Assembly (NCBI GenBank): GCA_964599095.1
Contig: CAZREB010000016.1
Coordinates: forward strand, 1-64,000
Direction: 5' to 3'
DNA from: SZAS-79 sp964599095
GTDB taxonomy: Bacteria > Pseudomonadota > Gammaproteobacteria > Burkholderiales > SG8-39
Length of the DNA: 64,000 nucleotides
Positions 26,801-34,580 of this stretch are shown in pieces. The notes beneath the pieces were generated by a model. The model saw nothing but the letters and a program-made list of their open reading frames with translations. It was not told the origin of the DNA and made no database searches. The translations under genes were made by a program, and so were the position numbers. Within the stretch, counting starts at the first letter, position 1. Each line of letters starts with the position of its first letter.

Positions 26801-27444
26801 GCGACGAAATCCCTTTGAACGCCGGATGCCTCAGGCCGCTGAAGATCGTCATCCCGGAAGGCTCGCTGCTCAACCCGCGCTTTCCCGCCGCCGTCGTCGC
26901 GGGCAACGTCGAGACTTCGCAGTGCATCACCAATTCGCTTTACGGCGCCCTCGGCATCCTTGCGGCGTCGCAATGCACGATGAACACCCTGTCGTTCGGC
27001 AACGCGAGGTACCAGTACCTGGAGACGATCGCAGGCGGTTGCGGCGCGGGCCCCGACTTCGACGGCGCGGACCTGGTCCATTCGAACATGACGAATTCGC
27101 GCATCACCGACCCGGAGGTGCTGGAGTCACGCTACCCGGTCCTGCTGGAGGCCTATGCGATCCGTCCGGGCAGCGGCGGCCGCGGGGCGCATCGCGGCGG
27201 CGACGGCGGCATGCGCCGCATCCGTTTCCTGGAGCCGATGACGGTCTCGATCCTTTCCAACAACCGCCGGATCGCACCTTTCGGCATGGCGGGCGGCGAG
27301 CCGGGCAAGACCGGAGCGAACCGGGTCCAAAGAGGCGACGGGCGCGTCGAAGCGCTCGGCGGTTGCGCGACGATCGAGGTCGCGGCGGGCGACGTCATCG
27401 TGATCGAGACCCCCGGCGGGGGCGGGTTCGGGCCGCCGCGGTAA
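23833..27444 (+). CDS. fused HyuA-HyuB hydantoinase / 5-oxoprolinase-type enzyme
   Basis: A 1203-residue single-chain enzyme. Residues about 10-690 correspond to hydantoinase A (FWVDRGGTFTDIVARRPDG, KMGTTVATNALLERKGE, FDMGGTSTDVSHY, the ATP-grasp-like actin fold) and residues about 694-1200 to hydantoinase B (DPVKLEVFNNLFMSIAEQMG, INDPYHGGTHLPDI, FYAGSRGHHADIGG, GGGGFGPP). This order and length match eukaryotic-type ATP-dependent 5-oxoprolinase rather than the split bacterial HyuA/HyuB. It should open a lactam or hydantoin ring with ATP hydrolysis. The zinc-binding H of HxD-type motifs in HyuB (GHHAD) is present. Substrate undetermined. Confidence 0.92.
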   Translation: MPFAPSRWQFWVDRGGTFTDIVARRPDGTLVTHKLLSEDAGRYRDAAIAGMRRLLGLAESASIPGDLVEAVKMGTTVATNALLERKGEKTVLLITKGFRDALRIGYQNRPKLFDRNIVLPEPLYAKVVEVAERMASDGSVVEPLDLEGARRSLQAAFDEGYRSVAIVLVHGYKFPQHELAIERAAAGIGFGQISVSHKVSALIKLIPRGDTTVVDAYLSPILRRYVEQVAGEMSGVRLLFMQSNGGLTEARRFQGKDAILSGPAGGIVGMARTAGRAGFDKVIGFDMGGTSTDVSHYSGEFEREFETQVAGVRMRAPMMSIHTIAAGGGSILRFDGRRFRVGPESAGASPGPACYRRGGPLTVTDCNVMLGKIQPAHFPRVFGPGADQPLDADVVRGKFDALANEIRQATGKRSTAEEVAEGFIEIAVGSMANAIKQISVARGHDVTGYVLNTFGGAGGQHACLVADQLGMTRIFIHPLAGVLSAYGIGLADFTAMREQTVEVALDDDALPELERTLAGLEADGRAELAGQQVPADRIGVVRHVHLRYEGTDTFLPVRFGPLEEMLQAFEAAYKKRFSFLMPGRRIIAGSVAVEVVGTPVHAGEDDAALPPRAGGLRPAATGNMFTAGRWHQTPVYLREDLRPGDKLNGPAIVAERNSTTVIEPGWQAEITRANHMLMTRVEARPERHAIGTSVDPVKLEVFNNLFMSIAEQMGLRLQQTAYSVNIKERLDFSCALFDREGDLIANAPHIPVHLGSMGDSIKTVIRENAGRMRAGDVYVINDPYHGGTHLPDITVITPVFDREGREIIFYAGSRGHHADIGGITPGSMPPNSTSLLEEGTLFDNWKLVDAGHLRERETLDKLAAGAHPARNPQLNMADLRAQVAANEKGAQELRRIVEAHGLETVHAYARHVQDNGEEAVRRVITALNDGTFSLETDNGAVIRLSIVVDRAERSATIDFTGTSAQMGNNFNAPSAICTAAVLYVFRTLVGDEIPLNAGCLRPLKIVIPEGSLLNPRFPAAVVAGNVETSQCITNSLYGALGILAASQCTMNTLSFGNARYQYLETIAGGCGAGPDFDGADLVHSNMTNSRITDPEVLESRYPVLLEAYAIRPGSGGRGAHRGGDGGMRRIRFLEPMTVSILSNNRRIAPFGMAGGEPGKTGANRVQRGDGRVEALGGCATIEVAAGDVIVIETPGGGGFGPPR

Positions 27445-27466
27445 CCTTCGTCACGGCACCGGGCGT

Positions 27467-27536
27467 TGGCAGTATTTTGGCCGGAGAGCCAATATCGGCG
27501 CGGGGGTCAGGCAAAAGATGGCAGCAATAGGGCGCC
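27467..27536. repeat. dispersed repeat with TGGCAG motifs, copy 1
   Basis: A segment of about 70 bp running from tggcagtattttggccg to atggcagcaatagggcgcc. The same arrangement recurs at 31610-31680, with the right-hand end differing by about one or two bases. It lies in the 224-bp gap between the hydantoinase gene and the BVMO gene. Two TGGCAG motifs bracket a short GC-rich core. Function is unknown; remnant insertion-sequence ends are one possibility. Confidence 0.45.
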
Positions 27537-27668
27537 TACTTCAGGAATACGTTCGGCTTGAGAAAAAACCCGAGGATCAGGCACCCGTCGGGCGAAAAGG
27601 CTTAGCGGCGGGCATGGCAGCCTCCGGGTCGGGTTGGTGTCGCGGGGCCATTGTGCCGCATCTGCCGG

Positions 27669-29294
27669 CTATCCGAGCTCCAGCTCCCGGTAACCCTGCG
27701 CCGCCACCGCGTCGCAGCGCTCCCGGTAGGCCGGCGCGCTGCCGCTGTAGCGCGCGAGGAAGCGCGTGTTTCGGCCCTCGATGTTGGTGTTGATGCCGGT
27801 CATCCACGAGTCGATTTCGTTGGACAACAGCCCTTCGGCCTTGGAGCGCACGTAGTCGGTCCAGGACGCCATGCCGGCGGCCGTGGCCTCGATCCGCGTG
27901 AGTCCGTGTTCGCGCGCGTGGCGCAGCAGGCCGGTGACCCAGTCGACGTTGTATTCGATGCTGCGCGGGATGTTGCCGAGCGTCGTATGCGGGCCCATGA
28001 GCATCATCATGTTGGGGAAATCCTCGACCAGCATGCCGAGGAAGGTCCGCGGGCCGCCGGCCCATTTGTCCTTGAGGCGCAGTCCGTTCACCCCGCGCAG
28101 GTCGATCCGGTCGAACGCGCCGGTGATTGCATCGAACCCGGTGGCGTAGATGATGATGTCGAATTCATGGTCCGCGCCGCGGGTCCGGATGCCTGTTTCG
28201 GTCACGCGCTCGATGGGCGTCTCGTTGAGGTCCACCAGTTTCACGTTCGGCTGGTTGTAGACCTCGTAGTAGTGCGTTTCCATCGGCACGCGGCGCGTGC
28301 CGAACCCGTGATTCCTGGGGATCAGCTTTTCGGCGACCGCCGGGTCCTTCACACGCTGGCGGATCTTGCGCGCCACGAAATCGCTGATCGCCGCGTTCGC
28401 TTCCCGGTTGGTGAGGATGTCCTTGAAATTGCCCTGCCAGATGCCGAACCCGGGCGAGGCATACAGCTGCTCGAAGAAGGCTTCGCGCTCTTCGGGCGTG
28501 ACTTCGAACGTGCCTCGCGGGTCGGGCGTATGCACGAAGCAGGCGAATGTTTCCCGGCACCGCTTGAAGATCTCGGGGTAGCGCGCCTTGATGGCGGCCA
28601 TCTCGGCCGGGTCGATCTTGCGGTTGTGCAGGGGCGTGCACCAGTTCGGCGTGCGCTGGAACACCGTCAGCGTTCCGGCCGTCTTTGCGACTTCCGAAAT
28701 CGTCTGCACGCCGGTGGCGCCGGTGCCGATGACCGCGACGCGCTTGCCTGCGAAGCTGACCGGCTGGTGCGGCCAGCGGGCGGTATGGAACGACTGGCCC
28801 TTGAAAGCGTCCACGCCTTCGATCCGCGGCATCACCGGCGCCGACAGGACGCCGATGGCGGTAATGAGGAACCGGGTGCCGAAACGCTCGGCGCTTTCGA
28901 GCGTCACGTCCCAGCTGCGCGAGTCTTCGCGCAAGTGCGCGGCGCTGACGCGGCTGCGGAACCGGATGTCGCGCCGCAGGTCGAATTTGTCGGCCACGTG
29001 GTTTAGATAACGCAGCGTTTCGGGCTGGGGCGAAAAATGCTCGGTCCAGTCCCATTCAGCGAGCAGTTCCTTCGAAAACGAGTAGCCGTAGGAATAGCTT
29101 TCCGAATCGAAGCGCGCCCCGGGGTAGCGATTCCAGTACCAGGTGCCGCCGACGCCGGTCCCTGCCTCGAGCACGAGCACGCGCAAGCCGAGTTCGCGCA
29201 GCCGGTAAAGCTGGTACAGGCCCGAGATGCCGGCGCCGATGATGATCGCGTCGTACGTCTCGGCCGGGGTGTGGGTATCGCGCAAAGAGGCCAT
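27669..29294 (-). CDS. flavin-containing (Baeyer-Villiger type) monooxygenase
   Basis: A 541-residue class B flavoprotein. The FAD motif IIGAGISGLYQLYRLRELG lies near residue 18, the Baeyer-Villiger fingerprint FKGQSFHTARW spans residues 164-174 (F-x-G-x3-H-x3-W), and the NADPH motif VAVIGTGATGVQTISEVA follows. The RxPNW segment (FQRTPNWCTPL) and late ATGFDAITG are also typical. It should insert oxygen next to a ketone, forming an ester or lactone. ATG 29294 begins directly before the FAD domain; upstream in-frame codons have no ribosome-binding site. Divergent from the enolase-superfamily gene. Confidence 0.92.
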   Translation of the reverse strand: MASLRDTHTPAETYDAIIIGAGISGLYQLYRLRELGLRVLVLEAGTGVGGTWYWNRYPGARFDSESYSYGYSFSKELLAEWDWTEHFSPQPETLRYLNHVADKFDLRRDIRFRSRVSAAHLREDSRSWDVTLESAERFGTRFLITAIGVLSAPVMPRIEGVDAFKGQSFHTARWPHQPVSFAGKRVAVIGTGATGVQTISEVAKTAGTLTVFQRTPNWCTPLHNRKIDPAEMAAIKARYPEIFKRCRETFACFVHTPDPRGTFEVTPEEREAFFEQLYASPGFGIWQGNFKDILTNREANAAISDFVARKIRQRVKDPAVAEKLIPRNHGFGTRRVPMETHYYEVYNQPNVKLVDLNETPIERVTETGIRTRGADHEFDIIIYATGFDAITGAFDRIDLRGVNGLRLKDKWAGGPRTFLGMLVEDFPNMMMLMGPHTTLGNIPRSIEYNVDWVTGLLRHAREHGLTRIEATAAGMASWTDYVRSKAEGLLSNEIDSWMTGINTNIEGRNTRFLARYSGSAPAYRERCDAVAAQGYRELELG

Positions 29295-29446
29295 CTGCCG
29301 GTTTCCGGTCCAGTGCAGTCCGGGATGTTCGCACACTCGGACCGGCCGCCGGTACCGGCACGGGCGGCGACCCGTGAGCGCGCAACGCGTGTACAAGCCC
29401 GGTCGCCCTACGTAGGATCCATTCTTTCCCGTCCGATGGAACACCG

Positions 29447-30535
29447 ATGAAGATCACCACTGTACGCACCGGCCATGTCCGATTGCCCGCCGACGAACCG
29501 CTTGCCGGCGGGCCGCCTTTGCTCGGGCCGGTGCGCGATTTCATTACGCTGACGCTGGGCACCGACCAGGGCATCGAAGGCATCGGCTATACCTTTTTCG
29601 GCGGCAACCTTTCGTCGAGTCTGCGCACGACACTCGAGACGCTCGCCACGCGTGCAATCGGCCAGGATCCCCTGTCGATCGAGGCGGTCATGGCAAAAAT
29701 CAACCGGACGGTGCTGGCCGGTCCGGGGGGCATGGTGACCCTCGCGTTGTCGGCGATCGACATCGCGCTTTGGGACATCAAGGGCAAGGCGCTCGGTGTG
29801 CCGGTGGCCACTCTTGCGGGCGGGGCGCGCACGAGCGTACCGGTGTACGCGTCCGGTGCGCTCTCGCGCGATGCGTCGCTCGACCAATTGCTCAATGCGG
29901 CGGCAACATTGCGCGAGCGCGGCTGGAAGCAGATGAAGACGCAACTCGCCCTGCCCGGCGAGACCACGGTGGCGAAGGAGGTCGATCGGATCCGCAAGTT
30001 GCGCGAACTCCTCGGCGACGACATCGACCTGATGTGCGACATCAACCAGCGTTGGGACGTGCGCCAGGCGATCTCCATCGGCAAGCGCATCGAGGAGTTC
30101 GGGCTGTACTGGCTGGAGGACGTCGTCGCCTGCGACGACTATGCCGGGCATGCGCGGGTCACCGACGCGCTCGATACGCCCACCGCCGCCGGCGAGTACG
30201 TGTTCGGCATCGTGCCGTTCCGGCACATGTTCGAAGCGCGTTCGGTCGACATTGCCATGCTCGATGTCATGCGCACCGGCGGCATCAGCGGCTGGCTCAA
30301 GATCGCCGCGATGGCCGAGGCATTCAACCTGCCGGTCGTGAGCCACCTCTACCCGGAGATCTCGGCGCACCTGGTCGCCGGCGTTCCGAACGGCCTCACG
30401 GTGGAGTACATGCCGTGGACCAACCGGCTTTTCAAGGAAATGCCGAAGATCGCCGACGGAAAGATCGAGGTGCCGGCGCGGCCGGGACTGGGGCTGGTAT
30501 TCGACGAGAAGGCTTGCGCGCAGTTCGCGGCTTGA
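29447..30535 (+). CDS. mandelate racemase/muconate lactonizing enzyme family protein
   Basis: A 362-residue enolase-superfamily enzyme. The metal-binding carboxylates fall in CDINQRWD, WLEDVVACDD and AAGEYVFG; the general-base Asp-His dyad in LDVMRTGG and VVSHLYPE places it in the mandelate racemase subgroup. In the lysine pair of that subgroup (KxK) the second position is Gln here (MKTQL), which may change the reaction to a dehydration using the His alone (inference). ATG 29447. The last 66 codons are duplicated in decayed form at 34581-34778. Confidence 0.9.
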   Translation: MKITTVRTGHVRLPADEPLAGGPPLLGPVRDFITLTLGTDQGIEGIGYTFFGGNLSSSLRTTLETLATRAIGQDPLSIEAVMAKINRTVLAGPGGMVTLALSAIDIALWDIKGKALGVPVATLAGGARTSVPVYASGALSRDASLDQLLNAAATLRERGWKQMKTQLALPGETTVAKEVDRIRKLRELLGDDIDLMCDINQRWDVRQAISIGKRIEEFGLYWLEDVVACDDYAGHARVTDALDTPTAAGEYVFGIVPFRHMFEARSVDIAMLDVMRTGGISGWLKIAAMAEAFNLPVVSHLYPEISAHLVAGVPNGLTVEYMPWTNRLFKEMPKIADGKIEVPARPGLGLVFDEKACAQFAA

Positions 30536-30580
30536 ACCCGGGAGGTCTTCAGACCGCCGAGGGCCGCCGCCGGGCCGTCG

Positions 30581-31540
30581 TCAATACCCCGCGGCGCGAT
30601 CGACGACTTCCTTGAGCGGCTTGCCGTCGAGGAAGAGCGCCAGGTTCTCGGCGAACAGGCGCGCGACGATCCGGTCGCGCTGCGGGTGCGGGCCGCCGAT
30701 GTGCGGCAGCACGATGATCCCATCGGTGGCCCAGAACGGATGGTCGGCGGGCAGCGGCTCCTGGCGATAGACGTCGAGCACGGCGCCGGCGATCTTCTTC
30801 GCCTTGACCGCCGCGACCAGGTCGTCGTCCTTGATCAGGTGGCCGCGGCCGAAATTCAGCAGCCACGCGGTCGGTTTCATCATTGCCAGGCGCTCGGCAT
30901 TGATGAAGTTGTCGGTCTCCTTCGTCGCAGGCAGGAGCAGCAGCACGAAGTCCGATTGCGCCAGCACCTCGGGCGCACGCTCAGGTGGGAGAACCTGCGC
31001 AACATCGGCCATGGCTTCGGGCCGGCGCTTGGTGCCGATGACTCGCAGGCCGAGCACAGCGGCGATCCGGGCGACTTCCTGGCCGATGACGCCCAGGCCG
31101 AGGATGCCGAGCGTCTTGCCGGTCAGCGGCTGCGGGGTGACATGGACCCACTTGCGCTGCTTCTGGGTTTCGACCGCCGCGGCGTACGGCTTGGCGACAT
31201 AGAACAGCGCGCCGATGATGTTTTCCGGCATCGATTCGCGGTGGGTGCCCCGGGCGCAGGTGAGCACGAGGTGTGCCGGCAGGTCGGGCAGGCCGATCCA
31301 GCCCTCGACGCCGGCGGTCATCGCCTGCGCCCAGCGCAGCTTCGGCATCGCGGGCAGGACGCCGGGCGGCGGCCCGTAGGCGATCATCGCCTCGGTCCGG
31401 GCCAGCTGCTCGGCCGAAGGCTTCTCCTTGCGGGGCAGGGTGTCGACCGCGACGCGGTCGGAAAGGCCGGCGGCCTTGATCGCATCTACATAGGCGGCGG
31501 TGGAGTCGGTCCAAAGCAAGACATGGGTACGGCTGGTCAC
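30581..31540 (-). CDS. D-2-hydroxyacid dehydrogenase (NAD(P)-dependent)
   Basis: A 319-residue oxidoreductase related to GhrA-type glyoxylate/hydroxypyruvate reductases. The Rossmann motif is LGILGLGVIGQEVARIAAVL; the catalytic residues are the Arg in NFGRGHLI, the Glu in VYRQEPLPADHPFW and the His in LPHIGGPHP. The start is GTG 31540, preceded by an aggag ribosome-binding site 8 nt upstream; the longer upstream frame lacks support. It converges with the enolase-superfamily gene, 45 bp apart. It reduces 2-ketoacids or oxidises D-2-hydroxyacids; the exact substrate is unknown. Confidence 0.9.
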   Translation of the reverse strand: MTSRTHVLLWTDSTAAYVDAIKAAGLSDRVAVDTLPRKEKPSAEQLARTEAMIAYGPPPGVLPAMPKLRWAQAMTAGVEGWIGLPDLPAHLVLTCARGTHRESMPENIIGALFYVAKPYAAAVETQKQRKWVHVTPQPLTGKTLGILGLGVIGQEVARIAAVLGLRVIGTKRRPEAMADVAQVLPPERAPEVLAQSDFVLLLLPATKETDNFINAERLAMMKPTAWLLNFGRGHLIKDDDLVAAVKAKKIAGAVLDVYRQEPLPADHPFWATDGIIVLPHIGGPHPQRDRIVARLFAENLALFLDGKPLKEVVDRAAGY

Positions 31541-31609
31541 AATGCGGCTCCTGGGTGAGAATGGATCGATCATGCCATATCGCCGGACGGCCGATCGGAT
31601 CCGGGCAGA

Positions 31610-31680
31610 TGGCAGCATTTCGGCCGCAAAGCCGCGCCCGTAAATGCCCTTGGCGAAAAAATGGCAGCAATGGGGGCGCC
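31610..31680. repeat. dispersed repeat with TGGCAG motifs, copy 2
   Basis: From tggcagcatttcggccg to atggcagcaatgggggcgcc, matching copy 1 at 27467-27536 at both ends with a divergent core. It occupies the intergenic region between the divergent hydroxyacid dehydrogenase and DUF4230 genes. Confidence 0.45.
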
Positions 31681-31795
31681 GGCGGCCCGGCTTCGACACG
31701 GCCGGACCGGTCGGCGAATTGAGATACCCTCGGCATACGCAGGCGCTGTCGGCCTGCCCTCCGACGGGCCTGACCGGTCATCGCAGGGGAAGACC

Positions 31796-32377
31796 ATGCA
31801 CCGCCTCATCTTGAAACTTGCGATCCCCGTCATCTCCATCCTGGCCGGCGCGACAGTCGGTATCGGAATCTATGGCTACATGCGGTTCAATGAGCCTTCG
31901 AAGCCGAGCCACCAGCTTTCCCTGGAGAAGATCGAGCGCATGGGGAAGCTGGAGCTCGTTAGGATCACGATCAAGGACGTCCTGCAGCAGACGAAGGAAA
32001 GGCCGTTCGGCCTCCCCGACGCAAAGGCGCTGCTGATCGTGGTGGGGCAGGCGTCTATCGGGATAGACCTGCGAAAGATGAATAAGGACGACTTCTCGGC
32101 CACCGATGCGCAAATAAGCGTGCGGCTGCCGAAGCCGGAGACGATGATGGCGAAGGTCGACCACAAGGCGTCGAAGGTCTATGACCTGCAATGGGGGTTT
32201 ACCGATGCCACTGCGCTGCAGGAGGAGGCGTGGAAGTCCGCGGAAGACGCAGTCAGGCAGATCGCGGCGGACGGCCGGTACTACGAACTGTGCAAGGAAA
32301 ACGCGTTGATCCTCCTGGCACCGATATTCCAGGAACTCGCAGGACAGAAGAAAGTCGTCATCACGTTCAGGAGTTGA
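31796..32377 (+). CDS. DUF4230-like membrane-anchored protein
   Basis: A 193-residue protein with an N-terminal membrane anchor or signal (ILKLAIPVISILAGATVGIG) and an extracytoplasmic alpha/beta domain. Features such as KLELVRITIKDV, LIVVGQASIGIDLRKM and the C-terminal ELCKENALILLAPIFQELAG fit the DUF4230 family, of unknown function. ATG 31796 is preceded by aggggaag. The family assignment is from remembered patterns and is moderate. It is 57 bp upstream of the CmcJ-like gene. Confidence 0.7.
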   Translation: MHRLILKLAIPVISILAGATVGIGIYGYMRFNEPSKPSHQLSLEKIERMGKLELVRITIKDVLQQTKERPFGLPDAKALLIVVGQASIGIDLRKMNKDDFSATDAQISVRLPKPETMMAKVDHKASKVYDLQWGFTDATALQEEAWKSAEDAVRQIAADGRYYELCKENALILLAPIFQELAGQKKVVITFRS

Positions 32378-32434
32378 ATTCGGAGGCCGGTCGATCGGCC
32401 CCTGCCGGGCAAGCGCAAACGCGGACACGCAGAG

Positions 32435-33241
32435 ATGACCGAAAACTCGATCACCGCCGACATCACCTACACCGTCGACGACGGCAAGAAGCTCATCAAC
32501 GGCACCTTCGGGCCGGGAACGGCCGAGCGCCAGAACACCGGCACCTACGAGCGCCGCGCGTTCCCGATCGCCAACGGGCGCGTGGCCGGCGGCCTCGGGC
32601 TCGAGACTTCCGGCTTCGTGCTCGTCGGCCATCCGACGAAGGTCACTGATTTTTTCGACCCGGTCCAGCTGGAGACGGTCTACTACCCCGAGGTCGTCGA
32701 ACTGGTAAAGCGCGAATCGGGCGCCTCCCGGGTCGTCGTGTTCGATCACACGCTGCGTTCCGGCGACGAGACCGAGCGCGAAGCCAGGCGGCTGCGCGAG
32801 CTGGTTCTCTCCGCGCACAACGACTACACCGAGTGGTCCGGCCCGCAGCGCGTGCGCGACGTGTTGCCGGAAGAAGCCGGGAGCCTGCTTACCCGGCGGT
32901 TCGCCATCATCCAGGTCTGGCGGGCGATCAATCGCCCGATCGAGTCGAATCCCCTCGCGATGGCCGATGCGCGCAGCGTCGCGCCGTCGGACCTGCTGGT
33001 CGCCGAGCGCCACCATCCGGGACGCATCGGCCAGACGTACCGGCTGAAGTACAACCCGGCGCATTCGTGGTTCTACTTTCCGCGCATGCGGCGCGACGAA
33101 GCGATCGTGTTCAAGGTCTTCGATTCGGCGAAGGACGGGCGGGCGCGGTTTACGCCGCATACGTCGTTCGTGGATCCCACGACGCCCCCGGACGCGCCGC
33201 CGCGGCAGAGCATCGAGGTAAGGACGCTGGCGTTTTTCTGA
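32435..33241 (+). CDS. CmcJ/NvfI-like oxygenase
   Basis: A 268-residue protein of the CmcJ/NvfI/AsaB group, distant 2-oxoglutarate/Fe(II) oxygenase-fold proteins known from secondary metabolism in bacteria and fungi. Diagnostic stretches are RRFAIIQVWRAINRPIESNP, VVFDHTLRSGD, HNDYTEWSGPQRV and the C-terminal FPRMRRDEAIVFKVFDS. The likely metal-binding HxD appears as FDH and HND in the middle and a later His. The native reaction is unknown. ATG 32435 follows cgcagag. The neighbouring AroQ-like gene converges on it. Confidence 0.8.
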   Translation: MTENSITADITYTVDDGKKLINGTFGPGTAERQNTGTYERRAFPIANGRVAGGLGLETSGFVLVGHPTKVTDFFDPVQLETVYYPEVVELVKRESGASRVVVFDHTLRSGDETEREARRLRELVLSAHNDYTEWSGPQRVRDVLPEEAGSLLTRRFAIIQVWRAINRPIESNPLAMADARSVAPSDLLVAERHHPGRIGQTYRLKYNPAHSWFYFPRMRRDEAIVFKVFDSAKDGRARFTPHTSFVDPTTPPDAPPRQSIEVRTLAFF

Positions 33242-33276
33242 AAGGGCCGGATCGCGCCCGGCGGCCGTCCGGGGGA

Positions 33277-33711
33277 CTACTTCGCCGCGATCATTGCCTT
33301 CAAGCCGCGCAGGGCGAGCGAGTAGCTGTAGATGCCGAAGCCGGTGACGACGGCCTTGCAGACTTTGCCGGCATCCGAGATGCGTCCGCGCGCGGCCGGA
33401 TTCGACAGATGCACCTCGACCACCGGGAAACCGACCTGCGTCATCGCGGCGTAGAGCGCCGGGTGGTCGGTCGTATAACCCGCGGGGTTGATCAACGCGC
33501 CGTCCAGCTTGCGCTCGAAGGCGTCGTAAAAGCGGTTGATCACCTCGCCTTCGACGTTGGAATGGAATATTTCAACGTCCATTTCCAGCTCGTGCGCGTA
33601 GCGGCGGATGTGTTCGTCGTACTGCGCGAGCGTAAGCGGCCCGAACAGGTCGACTTGTGCTTTGCCGCGCATGTTCATGCCTGCACCGTGCACCACCAGG
33701 ATTTTCGGCAT
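33277..33711 (-). CDS. AroQ-like (type II 3-dehydroquinate dehydratase fold) protein lacking active-site Arg/Tyr
   Basis: A 144-residue flavodoxin-like protein of the type II dehydroquinase family. FHSNVEGEVINRFYDA, LINPAGYTT and VEVHLSNPAARGRISD align with the conserved FQSNHEGE, INPGAYTH and VEVHxSN motifs, so the substrate-binding Asn and the catalytic His are kept. In the flexible lid, however, the usual GxREPxxYG reads GKAQVDLFG: the essential Arg and Tyr are Ala and Phe. It may therefore be a paralogue with another substrate rather than the shikimate enzyme. ATG 33711 follows aaaagga and begins MPKILVVHGAGMN. Confidence 0.82.
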   Translation of the reverse strand: MPKILVVHGAGMNMRGKAQVDLFGPLTLAQYDEHIRRYAHELEMDVEIFHSNVEGEVINRFYDAFERKLDGALINPAGYTTDHPALYAAMTQVGFPVVEVHLSNPAARGRISDAGKVCKAVVTGFGIYSYSLALRGLKAMIAAK

Positions 33712-33865
33712 TGTCCTTTTCCCGCAGTAATGGTGTGTGGCTGCAGGATACGCGGATTGGACCGGATACAAAATTCCCGCGCGAGTCCGCGGGCGCCGCC
33801 GTTCGCGTTGAAGCGCCGTCAGCCAATTACGTTACGATCAACGTTTCCCAACAGGGCACTCGAAA

Positions 33866-34456
33866 TTGATATTGCCCACCGACCTCGCCTCTTTCCTCGA
33901 GCTATTGCGCCAGCATGGCGCCGCCGCCTATGGCCTCGTCTTCGCGTTCGCTTTTTCGCACAGCCTGCTGCTTACGCTTTTCGCTGGTTACGCGTCCAGC
34001 GCGGGCGTCCTCGACCTCGGCGTGCTGATTGCGATCGTGTGGGCAGGCATTTTTGCAGGTGATGCCGTCCGCTTCTGGATCGGGCGGCGGTTCGGCAACC
34101 GTTGGCTTTCGCCTTTTCCCCGGCTGCACCGCACCAGCCAGATCGTAGTCCGCTTGGTGGATCGCTAGTATGTCTGGCTGATCCTGTTCCATCGCTATCC
34201 GCACGGCATACGCGGCGTCGCCGGGTTCGCCTACGGCATGTCGCGATTGCCCTGACCCACGTTCCTCGCGTTCAATTTTGTCGCCGCCGGCCTCTGGTCG
34301 AATGTCGCTCTTTCGGCCGGCCATGCGCATGGCCACGTGTCGGAGAAGCTGGTGAAGGATGCCTTCTCGGCCCTGGTCATGGTCATGCTGATGGTGTTCC
34401 TCGTGCTGTCGTGAATCCTGAGCCGGAGACTCGAGCGGATCGTCGAGCGCAACTGA
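33866..34456 (+). pseudogene. DedA-family membrane protein, broken by three in-frame stops
   Basis: Read straight through, 33866-34456 encodes a DedA/VTT-domain protein: LLLTLFAGYASSAGVLDLG, IFAGDAVRFWIGRRFG, then FHRYPHGIRGVAGFAYGMSR and FLAFNFVAAGLWSNVALSAG, ending LSRRLERIVERN. Stops interrupt it at TAG 34166, TGA 34253 and TGA 34412 without any frameshift. Each of the two TGA positions would be Trp in context (SRLP-W-PTF, VLS-W-ILS) and the TAG may also be, so all could come from G-to-A changes in TGG. The start is TTG 33866. It adjoins other decayed sequence before the Wadjet operon. Confidence 0.85.
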
Positions 34457-34580
34457 GCCGGGGAGCCTCGGCCGGCGGCTGGAATCCGCCCAAGTTGCGG
34501 CAGTTCTGCCGGGATCTGCTTTGGAAATTCCGGACTGATCCAAGAAGTTGCTGGTCCAAAGATTCCTGGGGAGGTCAGGC

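Noticed and set aside
23680..27081. Minus-strand open frame of 1133 codons opposite the hydantoinase gene
   Set aside because: Composition is the same artefact type, and the plus-strand frame has full HyuA and HyuB motifs.
30581..31780. Longer version of the hydroxyacid dehydrogenase starting within repeat copy 2
   Set aside because: The GTG at 31540 has a good ribosome-binding site and begins right at the catalytic domain; the extra residues are not conserved-looking.
33866..34456. DedA frame with two TGA codons read as selenocysteine
   Set aside because: A TAG also interrupts it, both TGA positions expect Trp rather than Cys, and no SECIS-like hairpin follows; a pseudogene is simpler.
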